A DNA stretch of 64,000 nt from Rhyacichthys aspro (Eukaryota > Chordata > Actinopteri > Gobiiformes > Rhyacichthyidae), in assembly GCA_036850595.1 (NCBI GenBank), contig CM072154.1, positions 18,917,330 to 18,981,329 on the forward strand, given 5' to 3'. The notes beneath the pieces are model-generated. The model was not told the origin of the DNA. It saw nothing but the letters and a program-made list of their open reading frames with translations, and searched no databases. Both the position numbers and the translations under genes were made by a program. This document shows, piece by piece, positions 1 through 12,310 of the stretch; positions within the stretch are counted from its first letter, which is position 1; each line of letters starts with the position of its first letter.

Positions 1-1109
1 TGTGTGGGCACATATATAACAGTGTAGCTATGTGTATCAGAGACAAGACAGGAAAGTAAAGTGTGCGTTGGGCAAACAAAGCTGCAGCCTTCTCCAAAAT
101 GCTCTAAATCTACTACAGAGGGATGGGTCAAGCAGGCATAATGCCGGCTTTAGCTACATCACCATGGAAATGCTCTCTTTCATCAAAACTGTGACCTAGA
201 AGGTGTGCACGTGGACATCTGGCATTCAAGCTGATGTCAGGGGCAGAAAGGAGGTGAACACAAATGCATGGCTTTCATCGTGTGAGGTATTATTGTGGTT
301 GGATGGTGAACAGATGCAGTTATGAGAGACACAGCTAACTCCCATTACAATGTCATTATTAAATAAAGGTTTTAATAACACAAACATATTAAAGAGCAGT
401 GCCTCGAGCTGGTTCTCACTCTTTTTACATTTGCCAGTTTCATAAATATGATTGTCATGTTATTTAGTTAGTTCTATAGTTTTCACAGAGGAGCATTTTA
501 GAAACATCACTGTAAACGGGTATAAACATGCATCATTGACACAAAAAGGATGTATGCATTACACATGTAATTGTGTTTTCATATCAATGTCATTTCTGAC
601 ATTTACAATGGTAGCATATACACAAGGCTATGATGGTGAGAGATAATGTGTTAATAAGCATCACTATAAAAATACATCTTGTTACTCATGGATATAATAT
701 AGAATAGCCTAAGCAGATATAATTCACAGTCATCAATTCAAAACAGATACAGATAATAGTATTGCATCAAGCACTGATTAAGTGGATTAAAACATGTCAG
801 CCTTTTAGATAGTATTTAGTTTTTAACATTCCTTTACCCTTATGTTGTATATAATATCTCTACTATTTCAATACATTTCTAAACATGTGCTTGAATTCAA
901 ATTTTCTCTTCTCAAATTGAGTCTTAACCAGAGTCATGAGTGTTAAACCTGGAGCCACTGTCACAGGAGACCACTTGATGAGAATGAAGCAGTGATGTCA
1001 GTCTCGGTCTAAAGGGAGGATGTCGTGTCTGTGTCTGGGGCAATTTGATGTCAGAAAGGGAGGGTGGTATAAAGCGACGGTGGAATGGGGGGGTCTCCTG
1101 ATGCATGTG

Positions 1110-1390
1110 AGTGCCCGTGAGTGGACTGGCATCTATTATTTATCCCCTACCCACCATTACGCCTGTAATGAGCTGGTTTAATTCACTGGCCAAACAGGCT
1201 TACAGCAGTCATGTATCAATAAATGTTAATTATCCTGGCTCCTGGTCGCGTCTCCGAGTGCCCCATCGCCGCAGTCCTGGCCTGATTGCTCCAGCATGGA
1301 ATCCAATATGTTCGCTGTCGATGGCGCTTCGCATGAGGAATGTGCTGTGTGCTGTTTAGACAATTAGTGGCTGTCCTCTCTGGTCTTAGG
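1110..1390. promoter_or_regulatory. Candidate conserved non-coding block
   Basis: The block has balanced base composition, no low-complexity runs and several AT-core homeodomain-like words (for example TTAATTA near 1226), next to a GC-richer part holding several CpGs. Its texture differs from the surrounding AT-rich DNA. No coding frame with recognisable similarity was found. Calling it regulatory is inference; only cross-species alignment could establish conservation. Confidence 0.2.
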
Positions 1391-2589
1391 TTGAGTATCA
1401 GTGAGGGAGCAGTGCTGGCTCATCTGGATTCTCTGTCAACACGACCATCGATCCTGCAATGGATCACTGTCAACTGCTGTGTTATCTCATTGAATTATGG
1501 ATAAGGGATTTATATTGCATTCCTGAAATACAGGCAAAAGTATGGGAATAAAACGACTATTAATAGAAGTCATACTCATTACTTCTGTCTAAATGAGTGT
1601 GTTAATTAGCTTAAATTATATTATAATTTAATTTAAGTTTATAGTGAAAGGTCAGTAAGAGTTTGTAGAAGGTATTTTTAATGTTGGATAACGACAAACA
1701 AAAGGCAAGTTTTACTTTAAATCATTATTGTATCATTTATCTTTGTAATAATTAGTGTTGTTTGTAACATAATGCCTGAACACATTGTGAATAAAGGTTA
1801 TACTTAGTAATAACGATGCAATAAGTACAAAATGTGCTATTTCTACAAGTGGAAGTGAACTTTTGTATTACATTTTGTCTTAATTGATTCTGTTAATCTT
1901 ATTGTTAAATGTGTTCAGGTGGTGTACAGCAAAATGCCATTTTAGCATTCATTAAAGACTAGCTATTTTACAGTTATACATTAAGCAAGCTGTTACATAT
2001 TGTAATATTGTAATAACAAAAACACTACTTCTACTGATTAATTCAATGATATGAGCCAAAATGGTTATTGAATCAACTAATCGTTCAGTTTTGCAAAAGA
2101 AGCTTTTTGTGGCGCTCTACATCTGGTGTTCCTTGGTCCATTTCCAGGATTCAATCAGTGTTTGCCCTTTAGTTCTATGTATTTATTTGGTCTGTTTATC
2201 TAAGATTTTGGTGGTAAAATGCATTGTTTTTACACACTGTTGTACATGCTGCTTTATTGGCACAAGGTTTAGAAAAAACACAACATCGGCACAATCATTC
2301 TGATAACTAAAGCCTGTGGGTTAAATGGACAAACTAAATGTCCTTGTTGTTATTGACACAGATAAATGATTGATTTTCGACTCAGGTATGTGTTTGAAGA
2401 TAAAACTCCAGCTGTCAGAGCAGAGAGAAGAAGGTTTTTGTATGTGTCAACTCTACAAAAGGTGGTGTTATTTACTGCTTTACCCTTTCTGCCGTCCTAC
2501 CCTCAGCTGCTGAAATGAAACATAAGACAAACCAATAGACTTTAGCGGAGGAGTTATAGTGGGGCGTCCGGACAAACAGATGATGCGTT

Positions 2590-2730
2590 TTGTTTCTCTT
2601 CTTATCAGCAGTGCCTTCCTTGTCCTTTCTGATCATCCTCCTCCCTGACAACATAACTTTCACACTGCTGCTCCTCCACCTTTCCTCTGATAACCTCGCA
2701 TGAATTGCTGTCTTATCAGGCTCTGACCCA
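2590..2730. promoter_or_regulatory. Cluster of three GATA-type motifs
   Basis: CTTATCAG occurs at 2601 and again at 2712, with TGATAA at 2688, giving three GATA-factor core motifs (WGATAR or its complement) within about 120 bp. A further TGATCA-type word lies between them. Motif clusters of this kind can mark enhancers, but they also arise by chance in AT-rich DNA. No bound factor or target gene can be inferred. Confidence 0.2.
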
Positions 2731-3447
2731 CAGCACAGTGCGTTTTCATCCGCTGCTCAGATATCCACAGAGGAGTTCTCTGAAGAGGCTGAGGACAAGG
2801 CCGAAGGTTTGAAAGGAGCAAGTCACGGATGAGTGAGATTTTTAATTTTCTGTTTATGCAGAATTCAAACAGATTGAAGGCCATCAGTTTTTGTACTGAA
2901 TATTGCCGCCTTTTGATGGTTTTGAAGCTTGGAAAATTGGCTTTATGGATGAAAATACCACATTTTCATGAGTCAGCTCATAAAAACGGGTCCCACTTAG
3001 AGGCAGTTCATTTCAGCCTTTTGCAAATAATGTTGGATGAGTTTGGTTAAAGTGGCATAACAGTGGGCATCTGAGCATGGTTTTAAAGCTGAAGCTACAT
3101 TAGTAAACATGCTAAGACATATCTGTTAGTCTGTCTGGATATAGATAAATGGGATATGTTGAAATTCTGTGCAAAATACATAATTGTAGCACTTCACAAA
3201 GTCTAATACATGCTCACTTGTATGTGACTTGAAGACTATTCAAGCTGGCGTGTTTGTAAAAAAATAATAAAATGTGTTCTGAAAAGGTAGGGTAATTGTC
3301 CCATATTTTATACAAATACAACTTGACTGACCCATGAAAACTGTTATTTATTTCTTCATAGTTTTATCATTATATTTGAGCCCAGATATTTCTAGTTTTT
3401 TGGTTTGTACGTCGGACAATTAGGATATTCTTCACTAGAAGCACAAA

Positions 3448-3476
3448 CAATCACAGATATAAACTGTCTGTGATTG
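3448..3476. repeat. Perfect 10-bp inverted repeat, 9-nt loop
   Basis: CAATCACAGA at 3448-3457 is exactly complementary to TCTGTGATTG at 3467-3476, with a 9-nt spacer. The pairing stops after ten base pairs. It could form a small hairpin or be a palindromic binding site. There is no longer precursor-like arm as a microRNA would need. Confidence 0.6.
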
Positions 3477-6400
3477 GATGAACTGTATACGTTAAATAAC
3501 CCTGTTAACATGAACTGTACATTTTCAAGATTACTCACATGCAATGTGAATTTTATTTTCATACATATTTGGCCTTTGTGTTGACAATGTACTCATTAAA
3601 GTATAATTACAAAGAACACAGAAACCCTATGTCAGTCAGGGAAAGGCAAGTATAGGGCTTTTACGAGTCTGTCTGAGTAATGAGAGCTTACGAGAGAACA
3701 TGTTTGTTAAACTGTGAACAGACTGTCTAATTAACTAAACTTTCATGTTCAAACCTCGAAAAGAATCTGACCCGGGGTTGTTTTCCTGCTCGTTTCATTT
3801 AAAATCTTTAAAAAGGTGCGTTCAGCTGAACACATCCCTGTCTTGATTAGAGTCTTTTTATCTTTTTATTCTGCTGTGTTATAAAGCAAATATTCAGACA
3901 AATGTGAAGTGCATATAAGAGCTTTAAAAAAATGATATATGAAATAAAAAAAAATAAAAAAATCTTGTGACAAAGTAAAGACAGTCAGAAGCCTATGTGA
4001 GTGTTGAATGGTGACCTTATGTTGGTCGTGTGTAGCTGCAGTCTGTGTTTTCTTCTCTGATCCATTCCCTTTTCATTGCAGCCAAGAGTCATTATTACTC
4101 CATAAATCTCAATGAAGGCCAAGTTGTTTGATATATTCTTCAGTACTGTAACATTTCTTCCTGAAGACAAAGTGCATCTAAATCTCTGTGGAACACATTT
4201 CTCTCCAGCGTCAGACGTTGTAATAAAAAAAAGAACAAAAACTAAAATGATGTCTTTGTCTCAAACTTGACAGACACAATTATATGTTTCTTTTTATATA
4301 ATTTAAAGTCCATTTTAGAGAAAAAAAGATGAAACAGGAGGCAATTAAACTCAAATACAGGCTGCTTGCAGCTGCAACTATTCTCACTTTCTTACTTTTA
4401 CTTTCACAGATGCCACAAATTATGTCAGAGGGGAATATAACACAAGGATCTATATTTAACTGTATTTTCACCGGAGTGCTCCTCCAATTATATTTGACAT
4501 TTAATTTTAAACTGTGAAAAAGGACAGATGTTTGGTGACAGACAAAATGAAGCTTTTACAGTGACTTTTGATTTCCCCTGAATATTACACCAGTATTTTC
4601 CAATAATTATGATCTTCACCGTTCAGACCCAGTATTCTCCCACTATTATATTAATGAATTGTCAAAATAATTAGAACTTATTGTGTCACCGGTACAAATG
4701 ATATTTATGTAGAGGGTCATGATGCCAGTGTGCAGCAAATAAATAAAGTGTTAACCTTATGTGAATAAAATTGTGGCACTTCAAGTACACACTATAAATG
4801 TTTATAAATTCTTTTTTTCTTTACAGTATTGGGACTATATGTAGTTATTTCTTCATTCATACAGATCTCCTGATATGTTTCTGATATGATTTTGTTTAAT
4901 GTATTGAAGAAGTTGCTGTGATGTTGTCGTTATTGTGGGGTCATACAAAAGGTTTTTACTTTGCAGTTCTTCTAATTGCTAAAATTTGAGTTTGATTTTA
5001 ATGCCTGGTTTGAATAGGGCCACTTATTCATCAGTTATTACACTTCTCACATTGTGTTTTGACAAATGTACGGACTACAGTCAGATTAGTATTTATCAAT
5101 ATCCATGTTTAGTTATGTTTTCAGCTGCAAAGGTCAGTACTTTATCTTAAAACTCCTGGTGGCCACACGGCTCTGAGCTGCACACAAGTACTTCATTGTC
5201 CTCATTATGTCACTTCTGACTCTGCGGTTATGTGCTGGTTTGTTTATTCTGTTTTGTTGGAGGATGCCACCCATGAGGGTCTAGCTCTATTAAAGCAACA
5301 TGTCAGAAACCTGACACACATCACAAGCCTTTCTCTCACACTGCAGCGCTGCACTGGGACTACATTAAACGTGAAGAAGTGGATCTATATGTGCCCTCTG
5401 TAACAACACTATATGGAGCAATAGAGCGTGCTGACACTTTTGAGCTTTGCACTTCTACAATCTGCTCGATATTCTTTTCTCATGACAAGATGTTCCTTAT
5501 TGCTTCCTGCACTATAGCACACAAAGAACCACCTGTTTTGTTTTGTGTTATCATTTCTTTCTTTTTCTATTCATTGTTAAAGTGGTCCAACCGCTGCCGT
5601 AGGAAATGCTGCTGGAACTATCACTGCCAAGTTTCACGCGGTCTGCCCACGGGTACGGTCTGTTTGGAGGAGGGGGGCTTCCTTCCTCTGCTCTTTGAGC
5701 ACGTCCGTTTATTGCAACCAGCAATCGGATGTTTTCCCTGTTTTTTATTTCACCATCTGTCCTATCGGTGAAAACTACTTCACTAATCCCACAGCCATGA
5801 AAATGTTTATTTTCATGTGCCAGGGCTCTATTTAGATGCAAAGCACAACGCTGCTTCATAATGCTTTTATAATGGAAGCAAATATCACTAAGTATGACGA
5901 CAGATAACCCCAACAAATAAATCTCGTGAGCAGATGTGATATGTTTTCTAGAATGTTCCTTTAATTAGATAAGTTAAAGGTTTTAAAGTGAAATTATACT
6001 CAGTATAATAATACTCAGTAATGTAACATGTGGCAAATGACAAATGGTATGCATTCTCCAGTTAAAGCATCATTTAGTACAGATTGATACAACTAAATAT
6101 TATTATTGAAGAACTGCACAAATATTGATATTAGTTTGCAGTGGTATTGGTCAGTGGTTGTTTGACATGTAAATATAAGAAAACCTACACAAAATGTTGC
6201 CAGTTTTTGACATCAAATAACAGACAATTATGTTAAAAATGGTAAATGTCAAAAGTGTATTTGGTGATGTAACTAAAAATAAATAAATAAAGACTGAATC
6301 ACTGCAGGGGCCACAGACTTCTGTTGGGGTTAGTCGGGTGTTAGTTTGACATTTGACGTTGAAGTTGCAGATGACCGCAGACCTCAATGCTCGGGCGTGT

Positions 6401-9400
6401 TTCATCTCCTGTTTACAGCCATTGACAGCCATCAAAGCACAGATTAATTACATTCACATACAGCTTGTCTTGCTGCAAGCCCCAAACAAATGTTGTTCAT
6501 TGTTTGCTTGTTACTCGTGAGCAATTTAGCTGCAGAGAAACAAGCTGTGATGCCCAGCTGGAATTGTCTTTACATAACACTACAAAACAAGTCTATCTAT
6601 TTCAAAAGACGATTCATTTCTGTCTATTCCAAGAACACATTTCTACTGAAGGAGGACAGCATAGTCAGGTTAGTAATGTGTTTTTAGATGTTTCTGTTGT
6701 CAGTGTGCAGTACTGTTCCTCCTTCGCTGTGGATCCAACAGTGTGGTATTGTTACTAAAATGTGGAGCTAAACAGTACACTCTGTTGTTTGGACAATTAA
6801 GAGTTTTTGGTTGAAAATATGAATCGAAAAAGGAAAAACACAAAACAACAATGTTTTCTTAAATCAAACGTGACATATTCGAAATACAAGACTGTTGCTC
6901 AATGTTGTACTTTGAGTAATAGACTGCACAAAAAATATATTTTTTTTATATTATGTTTTGTGAGCTCAGATCAAAGTTAAGTTCATGCTGTCACTGGAGG
7001 GATCAAAATGAGCAGTTCTGATTGGTCCTTATGCCCTGCTGCTTTCACAGACAAGTGCTGTGGTCAGGAAGAGTCAAATGTGTTTCCTTTGTGACCACTT
7101 CATACCAGAGTCCTCTTTTACTCTACAGCAACACAATGAAGCCCATGCAGTTGACCATACATTTGATCTTTGAGCATTCTTCTGCTAAATTATTCTTAAT
7201 TAGGCTCATAGTTGTTGCGAGTGAAAAAAAGCAAAGCAGCAGAAAAAGTAATTTCACCCTAACAAGTGAGGTTCAACTCATTTCTACACTGTTAACACCC
7301 ACAATTATCTCCAGAAAGAGAACAAATGTAAAATGCAATCAGGTTTTGTGTTAGGCATCGCATGGTTGATCTTAACTGCGAAGGGGAACAGACGGAAAGC
7401 AGTGGCCAAGTTGAATGGCGCCGCAGCAACTGCTCTGAAGTCATTTTCAAGAGAAATGCTGGTCAATTTCTGCAGAACAACAAAACAACATGTGTCCAAC
7501 AGCTTTCCATTTAGACGCTAATGGAGCTGCTGGGTGGAGACGTTTGAGACAACTAAACCAAAATGACACGGAAACAGCTGGCGAGGTCTAGCAATGATTA
7601 ACCGAACAATGGGGAATCTGCGGAGAAGCAACGTGAGACACAAGTGCACAAACATGGCACTGTACTTGGGTTCGTACGCTCCGCTCTCATGGGATCAGAG
7701 TTGATTATTCAGTCTTTGATCTTAATTTCCCTTTGTGTGTTTGTGGCTGAGTGGCCAGGTGCAGCCTTTTCAGAACAAAACGCTCCTCCAATCACAGTGC
7801 TCTTACCAACACCGCAATCATACGTGACAAATTATTCTGCTTTTTCACACTCCGGCCCTGAAAACAGCAAATCATCTGTCTCATTATTCTTCTTTTAAAT
7901 GCTGTAAGTCAGTCTGTGCAAACACATGTTCCTCTTTCTTTGATTTCCAAATGTTTTCCTTTGTCAATTGTGCATATTGTGAGGATAAATTAATTTCAGT
8001 TGATGAGATTGTTATGCATTACTTTCTACAATGAATAGCCTTAAACTTTTGGCTAATTAATGTAAGTCTGTAATATTTAAGCAGCTTTTTCATCTAAACC
8101 TAATCTTTCTAAATCTAATCTATCTCAAATCACCTTAAAAACAGTTTGACATTTAAAGCTCCATCGAACAAAGTATAAAAAGTCATTACTTCCTGTTTCC
8201 TGCCCCCTCTGTGCAAACTGAGGACACACACACGAAAGCTTAGCAGTAACTCAATTATATTATTATTAATAAACTAAGCTTATTTGATTTTATTTACATT
8301 TGATTATGTATAATAGAGTGTTAAGTAGAAACACACTGTCACCAAATAAGATATTTCCTCGAAGAATTGCTCACATTCTTATAAAACTTGCACTTACAGT
8401 CTGCACAGACACTGCCCACTGTATCAGATAAAGGAAAACAAACAAATGCACTGTCGAAACTGAATACAGCTCAGACTGAGGTGGTAACTTCCCCAGTGAA
8501 CATCGATTCATATAATACACTTCTTTGTCTAGCACACAGTCTCATTCATAAGAGTATTGTTGGCAACGATGGTCAAGCCACTGATCCCACAATGATCCCT
8601 CGAGGCTGTTTCACCCCAAATACGGGTGAGCTGAAAGTTGATAGGACTGAATGGGGTCAAATACTGAGATTATTGAGGGAAAAAAACACAAAATCAAAGA
8701 CAAAGCCCTTTCTTTTTACTGCAGTTTGACCCGTGTCCACTGGAAGATTCTGTAAACAACAAATAGATGTACCAGATAAACCAGATTCCACACTTACTTT
8801 TTATGAATGAGGGCAAAGACAAGCATGTTTGGTTGTGCACTCACACTGATATTTAAACACATGCATAATTTCAGATATAGACACTGCTGCAGAGTCAAAA
8901 AAAGTTACTCCTTACTCCAAAAACCAAAAGTTTAAATCCTTTGTAATAACAGCAATCTCTAATACTGTAGAAATTTCAACAAATGAACTCTTTACGTGGA
9001 TATTTGTGGTGGAATTTACTCTTATCAGTGACGTATATGCACATGGACCTGACATGCATTAAAGCCATTCTCTGTACTGTTTGAGTATTTGTACCCACTA
9101 AAACACTGAGTGCAGTTGTACTGTTACACTCTCATGGGACTGTTCCGTCTCAGTATGTACAGTGTCTTGTGAGTGAAAGATAAGTGCAAATTTGTGTTGA
9201 TGACTCATTCAGGAGAGATTTATTCTCTTACGGGACGATGACGCTCTCCGTCTATCACAGTTACACCAAAATGTTATCCTTTACAGTCAATGCTTATTCC
9301 AGTAGGATTATTTGTGTAAAAAAAAAACCTAAAGGTATCCTAATAATATCTAAAAACAAGTAAATCCTTCTAGTACAACATCCACACTGCATCTCTGTTC

Positions 9401-11374
9401 CACCGCTGCTCTCTCTCTGCTCACTTCACTGTGTACAATCACCAACATCTGCTGAATTACATCCCCATTAGCTTATGTTGATTTAATGAGGTCAGTCAGA
9501 ATATTATTGCCCAATACGCACCTTTTTTTGGCCCGGCTCAGAAAACTGACCCATTAAATCAAGTCCAGCTCCATCGTCACTCAGCCATCCTTCTGCTCCA
9601 TTGAGCTCGGGAGCCGCTCGGACCCCTCTTGTTCTCTACTCAAGCAGAATCAGCAGCCGTGACAAACATCATTATAATGTTCTTCAAAGAGTGCTCCACC
9701 TATAGCTGCATGCGGCTGTAGCCTGCGGGGGGCTCTTCTCCTGAGTGGCGTCTATTTGCTGACCCATGTTTGCTGCTCACAGTTTGACTGTCCACTCCAG
9801 TAAATCACTGATCCAACGCACTTTCTGTCCCGTCTCCATTATTCAGTGTGGTCCACATTCGCCTAGACCTACAGGGGAGAGTGAAATATCAGGCTTTTTC
9901 TTTTGATTAGTCATTGTACATAAAAAGAAGTACTATTTACAAAAACTTACTCATCACATCAAAGTACAGTTATGTGTACTTAATATGTACACAGATCTCT
10001 ATGCCATTTTAGATTTTTTAGATGTTTTATCATGTTTTTATGTAGTGGTTTGCTTTACTTTTGTAATCTTCATGAAAAACATAAAATTTCAAAACAGTGC
10101 TGAATGGAAAAAGAGGAACAGAAATTTTGCAGTAATGTCCTTCTATTGGAGGATAGAAGAAAGTATCAGCACAAGAGGCGCTAGTGGTATCAGTGTCTAT
10201 ACCCTTACATGATGTTTACATATTGGGTTTCTTGTTTAGCTAATGATTAATAAAAAATTCTAAATGTACAGTATATAAATGATATTTTAGGTGGCAACAT
10301 GGATGCCGGGAGTGTTAGAAAGCAAGAGAGAGACTGACTTGGAGAAAATGGGCCAAGCCAGGAACTGAAATATGGCTTTGATCACATGGTGCATACCACG
10401 TTCATACAGTCCCAGTTCCTGTATGTGCCACAGAGTCAACCCCATAAAAATGAATTTCATGCCAAATAAAAGTAGCTCTCTGAGAGGAATATGGAGCAAC
10501 TTGGTCAACATATTAACCAACCTGGAGACTTATTGTTCAAGAGTCTCTTTAAGAATTTGAATTGCAAAATCTCATGGTTGCACTCTGAGCTCACACCAAT
10601 TAGGCAGGACTTTATCACTGAAAATGTGTATGTTTTTCTTTCCTGTGAAGCTGCCTTATGTTCAATGTAAATTACAGTTGCTATATAAATAAACCTAATA
10701 TGTATGAATTTTTTATTTGTGTGCTGCAAGAAACACACTTTCCTCAGAGTCTGTTGGGGGCTTAAGTGTTCATTACGACAAATCTGTGCTTGGAGAAAGT
10801 CTCCTGCAGCGCGATCAAGTATTAACACTGTGGGCTTTCTATGAATTTCTTATAACTGAGCTCCCAAAGTGTTTCAATGTCCTTAGGCCTGCACCCTTTT
10901 TAAAAAATCCATAAATGATTACATCATTGATATTTGAAAATATTTTAAATACACACGTGTGAGTCACATGTGACAAAATGAGGTACAAAATGAATGTAGT
11001 GTTGTCCCTTTGCCTTTGTTTTTTTTGGAAATGCACCAGTGATACGGCTCTGGTTAGGAGGCATGTGGAGACTATGACCTTTTTCTAACCTTGGCAGGAT
11101 TATGACGTGACCAACTGTGAAGCCGGCTGTTTGTCTTTCACTCTGGCCTTTTCTTTAAGTAAAGAGTGGGAAATCCTCCAATAAAACTCACAAACAATGA
11201 CACTATTAGGTTTTTTTACATTTGTTATTGTGCTGCTGATTTTAGCAAACCTGCATCAAATTCTGCCACTTACTCATTTATATCTTCCAAGGTCCCAAAT
11301 GTATTTAACACATTCTTTTAATGAATTGAAATGAATGATTGAACAATTAAATACGGAACAGATGTATGTATTGT

Positions 11375-11530
11375 CAGAGGTGGGCGGCCCAGCAGCGCCC
11401 TGCCATCCCTGTCCCGGGATCAACGCTCTGTTCTCACATCCAAAAGGTGTGTGACACGCTGGTGGCAGGTGGATTGCCAGGTGTCCCGGTGGACGGCCAG
11501 CTTTTCCTTGAGCTCAGTCAGAGATGACAC
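11375..11530. other. Isolated GC-rich stretch of unknown nature
   Basis: About 150 bp is clearly more GC-rich than its flanks and carries two E-box-like words (CAGGTG). A 52-codon frame opens at the ATG at 11366, but its translation shows no family motif and no splice sites frame it convincingly. It may be a conserved element, a repeat fragment or an unrecognised exon. I cannot choose between these. Confidence 0.3.
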
Positions 11531-12239
11531 AGAGTTTCAAGAGAGTGTTGCATTGGAGGTCACATAGTACCCTGAAAATGGAAGGTTAAGAGTATAAAAG
11601 TGAATCTTTATCTTTATATGTCTTTAATGCTGACTGCGAACTACATACCACCTTTGTAAAGATTCAATTACTCATCAACATAGCAATCGTTATATCTATG
11701 TGATTGCTATAAAACATGAATACATTATTAATTGAATAAAAGTCAATAAAAGACGATGACAAAAAGATGGCCCTACATATTTTAAGGGAAAAAGTCTTGG
11801 GTCTTGTATAGATATGTATTTCTGTACCAAAGCCCAACACTAATGCCATATTTACATGAACACTCTGGGTTACTTACAGACCAAGCTGTCTTCTGATCAA
11901 GGCCAAGATCCATTTACCTTGAAATCTAATTTAATACAAGAAATGTGAAATAAAGCAAATCCGATCAAGGCCACTTTCCCTGCAGTGTGACTGAAGCTGC
12001 AGAGAACGACCTCCTGTGGGCATTCAGACTCAACACTTCTCCTACAGACTCATGGAACATGCAAACTCCTGCAGCCAAAGGGGATTCAACCCACAACCTT
12101 ATTACAATGAGGCAAGAGTGTGCAACAAAAGCAGCAGTGGTGCATGTTTTATGTAAATTTTTGGTATAAATCCACTCTCCATACACTATTTAGAGCGGCT
12201 GCAGTGTACGTACCAATACAGCAGCCTGTGGATCACATG

Positions 12240-12310
12240 CTCACTCACTTAATTAAATGATTAGAGGAAACTGGCTATCACAGCTCCTCTAATGCTTCCT
12301 AATTAAGATG
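12240..12310. promoter_or_regulatory. Candidate element with paired homeodomain cores
   Basis: TTAATTAA at 12249-12256 and TAATTAA at 12300-12306 flank a less AT-rich core. Spaced TAAT cores like these are typical of homeodomain-bound enhancers. This is motif inspection only and the call is weak. Confidence 0.2.

Noticed and set aside
5379..5771. 130-codon plus-strand frame in the upstream region
   Set aside because: Cysteine- and phenylalanine-rich composition typical of random AT-rich translation; no domain, no splice partners.
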